The notes beneath the pieces are model-generated. The model worked only from the letters and a program-made list of their open reading frames with translations, did no database searches and had not been told where the DNA came from. Below are positions 38,754 to 45,876 of a DNA stretch of 64,000 nt, one piece after another. This stretch comes from Rubrivirga litoralis (GTDB lineage: Bacteria; Bacteroidota; Rhodothermia; Rhodothermales; Rubricoccaceae). Position 1 is the stretch's first letter; every line of letters starts with the position of its first letter. The translations under genes and the position numbers were made by a program. The stretch covers positions 1 to 64,000 of the forward strand of contig NZ_JAVRHT010000012.1 in the NCBI RefSeq assembly GCF_031846415.1, written 5' to 3'.

Positions 38754-39728
38754 GTCGTTGACCGTGCCGAGCCGCTGGCAGCCACGGTCCGCCAGTCGGG
38801 CGAGACCGCTCCCGTCTCGCAGGCCGACGACGACGGGCACCTCGTCCGGCTCTGGCTCCACGGGAAGTCCGCCAACACCCGCGACGCCTACGACCGCGAC
38901 GTCCGCGCCTTCGTCGACTTCGCCGACGTCCCACTCGCCCAGCTCACGCTCGGCCACCTCCAAGGCTGGTCCGACGCGCTCTCACGCGCCGGGCTCGCGG
39001 CCTCGACCCGGTCGCGGAAGCTCTCGGCGGTCAAGAGCCTGCTCTCGTTCGGCCACAAGCTCGGCTACCTCATATATAACGTGGGGGCCGCCGTCGCCTT
39101 GCCGAAGCAGAAGGACACGCTCGCAGAAAAGATCTTGCCCGAGGCCGCCGTCCACCGCGTGCTGGCGGTCGCCGATGCCGTCGCGACGGAAGGCTCGTTC
39201 ACCGACCGCCGGAACGCGCTCGCGCTCCGGCTCTTCTACGCGAGCGGCGGGCGGGTCTCTGAGCTCGCCGGACTCCGCTGGCGCGACTGCGTCGAGCGGT
39301 CGCTCGAGCGGGGGCGACCGACCGGACAGGTGACCCTCTACGGGAAGGGCGGCAAGACGCGGCGCGTGCTGCTCTCGGCCGACACGTGGGCCGTCCTCGA
39401 AGGCCACCGCCAGCGCGAGACGACGGGCGGCGTCGCGAAAGGCGGGCACCCCGTGCTCCGTTCGCGGAAGGCGGGAGTGGGCGGAGCGCCACGTCCACTA
39501 ACGAGGCAGCAGTTGTGGCGTGTCGTAAAGGACCTGGCGAAGCGCGCGGGGCTGCCCGGCGCCGTCTCGCCCCACTTCTTCCGCCACGCCCACGCCAGCC
39601 ACGCTCTCGACCGTGGGGCGCCGCCGCACCTGGTCCAGCAGACGCTCGGCCACGCGAGCTTGCAGACCACGAGCCGGTATGCGCACGCCCGGCCCGACGA
39701 CTCGTCCGCGCGGTACCTCGGGGTATAG
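38727..39728 (+). CDS. XerC/D-like tyrosine recombinase
   Basis: 333 residues from GTG 38727; the first ~35 residues are not conserved-looking and the true start may be later. The SAM-like N-terminal domain is HLVRLWLHGKSANTRDAYDRDVRAFVDF. The catalytic domain has R176 (YASGGRVSELAGLRW), K210 (LYGKGGKTRRV), H283-x-x-R286 (SPHFFRHAHASHAL), H309 (QTLGHASLQTTSRY) and nucleophile Y318. All six residues are present. Length and motifs are those of Xer resolvases more than of phage integrases. With the dif-like site directly upstream it most likely resolves plasmid multimers, or it drives integration at a dif site. Confidence 0.88.
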   Translation: MEQSDNAITVVDRAEPLAATVRQSGETAPVSQADDDGHLVRLWLHGKSANTRDAYDRDVRAFVDFADVPLAQLTLGHLQGWSDALSRAGLAASTRSRKLSAVKSLLSFGHKLGYLIYNVGAAVALPKQKDTLAEKILPEAAVHRVLAVADAVATEGSFTDRRNALALRLFYASGGRVSELAGLRWRDCVERSLERGRPTGQVTLYGKGGKTRRVLLSADTWAVLEGHRQRETTGGVAKGGHPVLRSRKAGVGGAPRPLTRQQLWRVVKDLAKRAGLPGAVSPHFFRHAHASHALDRGAPPHLVQQTLGHASLQTTSRYAHARPDDSSARYLGV

Positions 39729-39749
39729 CTTGCCAAGCGGGACTACACT

Positions 39750-40772
39750 GTGCACTTGATTGACCTTCTCGTCGTTTGCCGTTTCGCGCTTCACGGCGCA
39801 CTAGCATTCGTTCTGTTCGTAGGCGTGAACTGGCTCGGCCCCCGGTCGAAAGCGTTCGGGTACGTGAGTCTCCACGCCGTGCCTCGGGCGTCGGACCCGC
39901 CGAGCACTGTATTCAACGTTGTGTTCCGGGCGGCGGCTCCAGTGGCGCTCGTGCTGCTGACGGCGACGGCGCTATACGCCGTCGGATGGGATCCGATGGT
40001 TGAGGGCATCTGGGCGGTCCCGGTGTACTACTTCGGAGGAAGCCTCGTCTTCAACCTGGCTCTGGGCCGGTGGCTGATCTTGAACTGGGTCCGAGAGCTT
40101 GGCCAGGCGGCGCTGTCGATCGGCACGGTGGCGCTGTTGTACAAGCGGGTGATCGAGGACCGCGACACCCTGATGCCTGACGCGGAGGCAATCGTCGCAG
40201 AGTTGTGGATCATCGTCGCCCTGTTCATCTACGCAGTGCTCAACGGCGTCAAGTTTGAGTGGAAGGGCTCTATCGAGCGCTCCGACCGATACATCGAGTC
40301 TGCGTACGAGCGGTATCGAGCGACGTGGGGCGAGGTCGTCTCGGCGGAGCTTCCGGTGAAGGGAGCGGGTCCTGACCCCTTCGTGGAGTCCGTCGTCTAC
40401 GCTGTGATGATCTACGAGGGGTTCAATCGGCCGCCGCGCGTCCAGCGTGCAGAACGGTGGATTCAGCGTGTGTGGCCCGGTCGACCGAGGACGCTCGGGC
40501 CGATGCAGGTCAGGTCTGCGATCCCGATGACCGACGAGCAGAGCGTGCGGGTAGGGGTTCGGCGTGTGGCGGCTGTAATCGCCGAAGCGCAAGATTCCCC
40601 GTCGTCGTATCAGCCGTCGATGTACGACGTGGCTCATCAGGTGTACCAGGACTACAACCCCGGCGAGCGGTACGCGGAGGACGTGGCGGCCGTGCACGAC
40701 GTATTGATCCGTCAGCACTACCCGGCGTTGGCCGAGGCGTTGGAGGGCTCGTACGGGTCGTACGCGAGGTAG
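39750..40772 (+). CDS. Membrane protein with possible lysozyme-like C terminus
   Basis: 340 residues, GTG start at 39750. Four or five hydrophobic helices fill the first ~170 residues (LLVVCRFALHGALAFVLFVG, RAAAPVALVLLTATALYAV, VYYFGGSLVFNLALGRWLIL, AELWIIVALFIYAVLNGV). The soluble part contains SVVYAVMIYEGFNRPPRVQRAERWIQRV and RTLGPMQV. 'E-x-F-N-R-P-P-x-x-R..E' followed by 'T-L-G-P-M-Q-V' recalls the lysozyme-like fold of transglycosylase-type proteins, where the Glu is catalytic and 'G-x-M-Q-V' is a substrate-site motif. This is a pattern match only. It begins 21 bp after the recombinase gene. Confidence 0.5.
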   Translation: MHLIDLLVVCRFALHGALAFVLFVGVNWLGPRSKAFGYVSLHAVPRASDPPSTVFNVVFRAAAPVALVLLTATALYAVGWDPMVEGIWAVPVYYFGGSLVFNLALGRWLILNWVRELGQAALSIGTVALLYKRVIEDRDTLMPDAEAIVAELWIIVALFIYAVLNGVKFEWKGSIERSDRYIESAYERYRATWGEVVSAELPVKGAGPDPFVESVVYAVMIYEGFNRPPRVQRAERWIQRVWPGRPRTLGPMQVRSAIPMTDEQSVRVGVRRVAAVIAEAQDSPSSYQPSMYDVAHQVYQDYNPGERYAEDVAAVHDVLIRQHYPALAEALEGSYGSYAR

Positions 40773-40964
40773 TGCTGGAGGAGTGCTCGGGTGAGGGCGG
40801 GCCGGGCGGGCGGCATGGTAGCGCCCCATGAGATCGACGCCGCGAACGCGGTAGAGGTGAGACAGCCGAGCGCGCTATGCGGACAGCTCCGAGTTTGTAC
40901 TAGTGGGAGAACGAACTGAGGGCAATCATGGCAGGATCCAATTGGGGAGAATGCCCTCTTAACT

Positions 40965-42809
40965 ATGCGTCCTGCTTACCCTGGACAAGCCAGCGTGATC
41001 GACCTCTCACATAACAGACCTTCAATGCACACGCCACCCACGCGGGGCCTTCTTCCGCATCTCGACTTCTTTCAGCTCACTGCTGATGCGTTTGAAGAGC
41101 TTTGCCTGGACCTCGTACTGGACGAGGGCGAAGTCGAACGAGCCGTGCGCTACGGTGTAAAGGGAGATTATCAGGACGGCATCGACATTCTGGCCGTGCT
41201 CGAATGGGGCAAGCAGCGGGCCTACCAGTGCAAACGCGAGAAGCGGTTCGGCCCGGCAAAGATCCGCGAAGCGGTCTCACTCTTCTTAGATCATGGCCTA
41301 GCTGACAGCGTTGAGGCTTTTGTTCTCTGCACAGCCGAGCGCCTCAACTCGCGGCAGCGTCTGAACGCTCTCACCGAGGCAGGCGAGCGGCTCGGCGAGG
41401 TCCGGTTTGAGGTTTGGGACCAGGCGGAGTTGTCTCGACGCCTTCGCAACCGCCGGGATCTCGTCGCCCGAGCGTTTGGTGAGTCATGGGCCGAGGCGTT
41501 CAACGGCACCGTGACCGGATGGGACCGCGCTCACGGCATCGAAACCCGCTACCTCGTCTGCATGAGCTCGGACGTCACGTTCGACATCGCTGCGGGCCGT
41601 CTCGACGGCACCCCGTTTGAGGATGGGACCCTGTTCTTGTCGCCCGCAGGGCGCTACCAGTCAGCGCTTGCTCGTGCGCTCGGGAGCGAAGGGCGCCGAG
41701 AATCAGAGTACGGGCGCGGCTTCAGGAGTGCGAACGCCTACCAACGTGCACACCCGGACGCGAAGGTTGAGCCGTGGGGTGGAGAGCACCCCACGTTCAC
41801 CCGTACGCCGAGCGCGACAGAGGTACAGAAGCATTTCAAAGACCCGATCACCCGATCATTCCTCGACGCAGGGGTCCGCCTCGACCGCCTTGCCCAGGTC
41901 ACAACGCAGTTCGAGTACTGCGGCTCCGGGCGTTTCGAAGAGTCGCACGCGGTCGCGCCTCTGTGGTCTCTGCACCTGCAAATCACCAATCGATCGGCCG
42001 AGGCCGTCCACCTCGACCGCCTCCGTGGCAGTGGGCGGAGCGGGCGCAACCAACCTTACGAGGCGCTCGAGCCGGGAGTAGGACAGTCGTTGGAAGCCGT
42101 CGGCCCCGGCTCCGCGCTTGCCCCAGGCCAGACGCTGTTGGTCCCGCTCGCAACTCTGGTCATCCCCTACACAGCTTCTGGTGTCGATCATGGCCACGAC
42201 TGGGATGAGATCGGGGACCGTCTGTGGTTCGACAGCTTCGCGGACCTCTCCGAGCAACTTGCCGAAGCCTGGGTCATCGGACCGACGTTCTGGCCCGAGG
42301 AGATGTCGATTCAGTCTCTCGACGGCGACTCCACGGCGGAGATAGCAGTCAGGGCGTTCGAGCCCCGGCGGATCGGGATACTTGACGTGGAATGGGGCTT
42401 CGGGTCGTGTCCGCACCTGTTCGTCGAGCTCAACGACGGGGTCCAGTACGTCCGGCCTCTCTTCACCGCAGTACCCGGCGCTGAGTGCACGGAGCATGCC
42501 CTAGCCCCTCCAGGCGCGGTCGCCTTCTTGCTCGCCGAGCTCGAACACGAGACAACGTACCTGACGTCGGTGTTCATCGACGGTCAGCCTATGCCGGCCC
42601 CGCCATTGCTACGCCGAGGCGATCGACTGCGAATGCCGGTGTCGCCGGGCAGCGACGCGGTGTTCGTGGGGCACTACGAAGCCGCGCGTACGGCTTATCG
42701 CCCCGAGCTCGCCCGCCGACTGATCTCAGCATTCGTCGGTCACGCTCACCAGTCAGCTTCCGCTGAGTTGGATCGCACGGATCGACCATTCGGCCCCGTT
42801 GTATCCTGA
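40965..42809 (+). CDS. Mrr-like (PD-(D/E)xK) restriction endonuclease
   Basis: 614 residues from ATG 40965; ATG 41025 is an equally possible start. The N-terminal domain runs LTADAFEELCLDLVLDEGEVERAVRYGVKGDYQDGIDILAVLEWGKQRAYQCKREKRFGPAKIREAVSLF. The conserved F-E-x-L entry, D74 in Q-D-G-I-D-I and Q88-C-K90 form the catalytic triad region of Mrr-like nucleases. FVLCTAERLNSRQRLNALTEAGERLGEVRFEVWDQAEL completes the fold. The remaining ~400 residues are beta-rich and unrecognised; they may sense a target or form an effector domain. No methyltransferase is adjacent, so it is either a modification-dependent enzyme or an abortive nuclease. Confidence 0.65.
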   Translation: MRPAYPGQASVIDLSHNRPSMHTPPTRGLLPHLDFFQLTADAFEELCLDLVLDEGEVERAVRYGVKGDYQDGIDILAVLEWGKQRAYQCKREKRFGPAKIREAVSLFLDHGLADSVEAFVLCTAERLNSRQRLNALTEAGERLGEVRFEVWDQAELSRRLRNRRDLVARAFGESWAEAFNGTVTGWDRAHGIETRYLVCMSSDVTFDIAAGRLDGTPFEDGTLFLSPAGRYQSALARALGSEGRRESEYGRGFRSANAYQRAHPDAKVEPWGGEHPTFTRTPSATEVQKHFKDPITRSFLDAGVRLDRLAQVTTQFEYCGSGRFEESHAVAPLWSLHLQITNRSAEAVHLDRLRGSGRSGRNQPYEALEPGVGQSLEAVGPGSALAPGQTLLVPLATLVIPYTASGVDHGHDWDEIGDRLWFDSFADLSEQLAEAWVIGPTFWPEEMSIQSLDGDSTAEIAVRAFEPRRIGILDVEWGFGSCPHLFVELNDGVQYVRPLFTAVPGAECTEHALAPPGAVAFLLAELEHETTYLTSVFIDGQPMPAPPLLRRGDRLRMPVSPGSDAVFVGHYEAARTAYRPELARRLISAFVGHAHQSASAELDRTDRPFGPVVS

Positions 42810-42852
42810 GTGGCGCGCCGCAATCTATTTTCCGTCCCCTTGCTCTGACCCC

Positions 42853-43020
42853 ATGTCGAAGTCCCATCGCACCGTCAAAAGCTCGTCGAAGGTGGGCGCC
42901 GTGAGTCTGGCGAAGGCGTTGTCGGCCGCGAAGCGCGTACGCGACGGTCGGACGTCGAAGATGGCAAAGTCCACGTCGCTGTCCCAATTCAAGAGCGCAC
43001 CGGCGCTGGTCAAGAAGTAG
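42853..43020 (+). CDS. Small basic protein of a conserved two-gene module
   Basis: 55 residues from ATG 42853, very rich in Ser and Lys: MSKSHRTVKSSSKVGAVSLA, RDGRTSKMAKSTSLSQF. From memory, small Lys/Ser proteins with a 'V-L-R-D-G-R-T/S-S-K-x-A-K-S-x-x-x-x-L-S-Q' pattern commonly precede the gene family seen just downstream. Function unknown, perhaps DNA or RNA binding. Three bases separate it from the next start. Confidence 0.55.
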   Translation: MSKSHRTVKSSSKVGAVSLAKALSAAKRVRDGRTSKMAKSTSLSQFKSAPALVKK

Positions 43021-43023
43021 CCG

Positions 43024-43308
43024 GTGGCGGCCTACACGCAGGGCGTCTTTGTCAACTGCCCTTTCGACCCGGACTACGCGCCGGTCTTCGACGCGGTGGT
43101 GTTCGCGGTCCACGACGCCGGCTTCGTGGCGCGGTGCGCGCTGGAGGAGGACGACAGCGCGCGCGTCCGGGTCGAGAAGATCTACGACATCATCGGCGCG
43201 TGCCGGCTGGGCGTCCACGACGTGTCGCGGACGGAACTGGACCCGGCGATGGGCCTACCGCGGTTCAACATCCCGTGGTCTCGGAGCCAGTCGCCCACGA
43301 GCTTTTGA
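43024..43308 (+). pseudogene. C-terminally truncated protein of the 'NCPFD' family
   Basis: From GTG 43024: MAAYTQGVFVNCPFDPDYAPVFDAVVFAVHDAGF, ALEEDDSARVRVEKIYDIIGACRLGVHDVSRTELD and GLPRFNIP. I recall full-length relatives of about 150-200 residues with 'F-I-N-C-P-F-D-x-x-Y-x-x-x-F-x-A-I-x-F', 'C-x-x-G-I-H-D-x-S-R-x-E', and 'G-L-P-R-F-N-M-P-x-E-L-G', a TIR/nucleotide-binding-like alpha/beta fold. Here homology ends at PRFNIP and is replaced by WSRSQSPTSF and a stop, so about half of the protein, including the 'E-L-G' helix, has been lost by deletion. Probably inactive. Confidence 0.6.
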
Positions 43309-43565
43309 CGGACGTCCTCTTCCGTCATTTGACGCCGTCCCGGGCGGCTGAGCCGTCCCGGAGAATCTTCGCGACTCGCTGTGTTTGCGAACGGGTGATC
43401 GTGGCTCTAGATCTGGGAGCTCCGGTGGACTGCGAGCGTGTGCTTCGTTTTTCCTGCCTTGCGCGGGGGATGACCGGTGCTGACGGAAGCAGCAGAGTGG
43501 GGTGTCCTTCCCGTCGTTGAGGAGCCCAGAGCGGCGCAGCGGAAGGTCGCCTCGCTAGAGTCGGT
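43309..43565. other. Gap with no gene
   Basis: 257 bp between the truncated NCPFD gene and the 3' end of the CYTH gene. No open frame with plausible protein sequence, no strong hairpin. It is probably the scar of the deletion that removed the 3' half of the NCPFD gene and marks the border of the BREX island. Confidence 0.4.
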
Positions 43566-44192
43566 CTAGGTGGTCTTCCAGCGAGGCGATGATGGCTCCT
43601 GCTCCATGGAGACGCAGTTGCTGCTGAGGGCATGGGTGAACCGTTCGTACTTGCTCAGACGGGAAGCCGTGGCTTGGGGCGCCACCGCGAGGATGGCCTG
43701 GACGGCGCTCCTGAGGGCCGTCGGGTCGTCGCTCTCCACCTCGGCCTCGAAGATGGTGCGTCCACCGGGAAGGCGAACGCGGTCGAGCTCGACCGCTGCC
43801 CCCTTACCGAGCGAGACCACGACTCGGAGGGTTCGCATCCAACCCACGCGGTCGAGGTGCTGCACCCCCAGGTCTCCTAACAGGCCGTGCAATGGTTCTG
43901 GGAGATCGTGCTCGACGTCGAGCCGTGGGGCGAGGCGGCAAGAGGCCCAGGAGGTTTCGGACGCGGTACGCGTGGCGCCGTTCTGGCATGTGGGGACCTT
44001 GAGAGTCGCCTCCGTGTCCCCACCTGCCGTGTGGCGGACGCGGAACGTGATAGCCCGGTCCGCTAGGGTCCCTTGAGCGTCGTAATAAACGTTGAGGAGG
44101 TCGATCCGCTGGATGAGCTCTCCGGACTGGCGGAGCCGCTCGTAGTCATCGGCCGACAGCTCGAGCTTGGCCTCAATCTCAGTGTGTGTCAT
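43566..44192 (-). CDS. CYTH-domain (triphosphate tunnel) protein
   Basis: 208 residues from ATG 44192, which overlaps the stop of the HD gene (ATGA). The N terminus MTHTEIEAKLEL contains the E-x-E-x-K signature (E5, E7, K9) of the CYTH superfamily. NVYYDAQGTLADRAITFRVRHTAGGDTEATLKV follows the family's Y-F-D-T ... R-x-R ... T-x-K pattern, and LDRVRLPGGRTIFEAEVESDD is the second metal-binding acidic strand. Such enzymes hydrolyse inorganic or nucleoside triphosphates, or act as class IV-type cyclases. It is the last gene of the BREX operon; working with the HD phosphohydrolase on nucleotides is an inference from position. Confidence 0.78.
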   Translation of the reverse strand: MTHTEIEAKLELSADDYERLRQSGELIQRIDLLNVYYDAQGTLADRAITFRVRHTAGGDTEATLKVPTCQNGATRTASETSWASCRLAPRLDVEHDLPEPLHGLLGDLGVQHLDRVGWMRTLRVVVSLGKGAAVELDRVRLPGGRTIFEAEVESDDPTALRSAVQAILAVAPQATASRLSKYERFTHALSSNCVSMEQEPSSPRWKTT

Positions 44193-45820
44193 TGGGGATC
44201 GTCTAGCGTGAGCGCAGCCGCACGCAAGGCTTTGAGCGTGGTCTCGTCGTCCCCAGAATAGTACAGCCGGCCGATGCTCACCTCTTCCTGTGCGAGGACG
44301 CGGAGTGTGGGGAGTTCGTCGGCCCACGAGCGGCCGAGAACAAGACCGTACACGCCATCTGAACCCCGGTGGAGGATCCGGGCTACGTCTTTGCGGTCGA
44401 TGTCCTTGGTGGCCTTGGGGTCGACGGTGTCCAGATGGAGAGAAGCGTCGGGGTGGGCGGCCACGAGTTGGCGCCTGTGCTTTTCTAAGCGCTGCTTGAC
44501 CGCTTTCTGGGTTGCCGCTTTTCGGTCCGTCGGCTTCTCGCCCCTGGCAGGAGGTGTGCCCTCGCTGTCCTCGGCTTTCTTCAGGATGACCTCCACATCG
44601 TCGCTCACGTCGACCTGGGTCACCTCGTCTACGCGCTTCCAGAGCTGCCGCCGAGAGATCTTGCGCGCGATGTCTCGCAAGTCCTTGGAAACGGTCTCGT
44701 CACCCTTTAGGACACGGATGAACGTCTCGTCGCTCAATTCCAGGTAGGTCTCGACGAGGTCGTCGAGAGTTGAGGGGGTGAAGAGGTCCAGTTCGTCCCC
44801 TGCTTGCTTGGCGATCGCTTCCAGCATTGCCGAGGTGGCTCGGTTGGTTTTGTGGTAGTAGACCTGGGTGAAGAGCTGGAACCTGGCTTGGACGAAGTTC
44901 TCCACCGCCCGAATGCCGCTGCGCTTGACGGCGAGACGGAGGGTCGTGGAGTCGTGCGAGGTGCAGACCAAGAGCGAGCGCAGAACGCGCTCTCGGTCGT
45001 ACAGGCCGTAGGTGACACCGATGGACCGGCTGTCGCGCTCGAGGTAGTCCATCCGGTCCGCGTCGAGCGGGGCCGATGCGATGAGATCGTGGAGGAGGGG
45101 GACGTAGCGTTTGAGCCCTTCGGACAGACACAGCTCCGGTCTTTGGAGTATGGCTGCAGCGACCACTCCTGGGACGTGCTGCGCATCGACGCCTGTAGCG
45201 TTGGTAGCCACCTCCCCGTCCTTGAGGAGCTGATCCCAGATGACCGCGAACAGGATGCAGGACATCTCCTCGTGCTCGACACGGGGTCGGTCTGCCTTGT
45301 TCGGATCGTCGCTCTGCCCGATGTTCTCAGCTAGTCCGCGGACCGAGGCCAGCCGCTCGTCCGTGCGGACGATCTCGATGACGGGGCCTGTTTTAGGGGC
45401 GAAGCTGTCGAAGGTGTGGGAGAGGGGGCCATGTCCGAGATCGTGCACGAGCCCGGCGAAACGCACCACGCGAATAAGCGCCGTGAGCACCTCCTCATCG
45501 AGAGTGTGAAGGGCGACCGCCTCGCCTTCTGCTGCCTCTCCGACAGATCGCGCACGCCCCTTCTTCGACGCGGCGTACCCGTTGCGGAGGAGGCTCTCGA
45601 CAATGGTTTGCGCGATGTGAAGGACGCCGAGGCTGTGCTCAAATCGCGTATGCGACGCCGCTGGGAAGACGTAGTAGAGGAGTCCGTTTTGACGGATGTG
45701 ATGAAGCCGCTGGAAGAGCGGATGGTTTAGAACCGCGCGCTCCTCGTTGGAGAGCCGGACGATCCCGTGGACGGGATCGAGAATAGCGTTGGTGTAGCGG
45801 AGCGAGTCGGGGAGTCTCAT
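44189..45820 (-). CDS. HD-domain (SAMHD1-like) phosphohydrolase
   Basis: 543 residues from ATG 45820. The opening LPDSLRYTNAILDPVHGIVRLSNEERAVLNHPLFQRLHHIRQ and HTRFEHSLGVLH (H57, H62) are typical of SAMHD1/dGTPase-like enzymes ('D-P-x-H-G-x-I', 'F-Q-R-L-x-x-I-x-Q', 'H-x-R-x-x-H-S'). The metal site has H126-D127 in LVHDLGHGPLSH and a distal Asp in ASAPLDADRMDYLERDS. The C-terminal third is charged and helical. Such enzymes cut dNTPs and can starve phage replication. It lies 56 bp after brxL, the only sizeable gap in the operon, and is coupled to the CYTH gene. Confidence 0.82.
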   Translation of the reverse strand: MRLPDSLRYTNAILDPVHGIVRLSNEERAVLNHPLFQRLHHIRQNGLLYYVFPAASHTRFEHSLGVLHIAQTIVESLLRNGYAASKKGRARSVGEAAEGEAVALHTLDEEVLTALIRVVRFAGLVHDLGHGPLSHTFDSFAPKTGPVIEIVRTDERLASVRGLAENIGQSDDPNKADRPRVEHEEMSCILFAVIWDQLLKDGEVATNATGVDAQHVPGVVAAAILQRPELCLSEGLKRYVPLLHDLIASAPLDADRMDYLERDSRSIGVTYGLYDRERVLRSLLVCTSHDSTTLRLAVKRSGIRAVENFVQARFQLFTQVYYHKTNRATSAMLEAIAKQAGDELDLFTPSTLDDLVETYLELSDETFIRVLKGDETVSKDLRDIARKISRRQLWKRVDEVTQVDVSDDVEVILKKAEDSEGTPPARGEKPTDRKAATQKAVKQRLEKHRRQLVAAHPDASLHLDTVDPKATKDIDRKDVARILHRGSDGVYGLVLGRSWADELPTLRVLAQEEVSIGRLYYSGDDETTLKALRAAALTLDDPQ

Positions 45821-45876
45821 GATCGAGGAGGCATCGTCTGAGACCGAGCGAAGAACTGAGGGCGGCGGCCCCAGGG

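Noticed and set aside
38727..39728. Phage or genomic-island integrase
   Set aside because: Length, motifs and the adjacent dif-like site favour a Xer-type resolvase; no tRNA or att pair is seen.
43024..43308. Intact Thoeris- or CBASS-type TIR effector
   Set aside because: The protein is truncated and no partner gene (ThsA, cyclase) is present.
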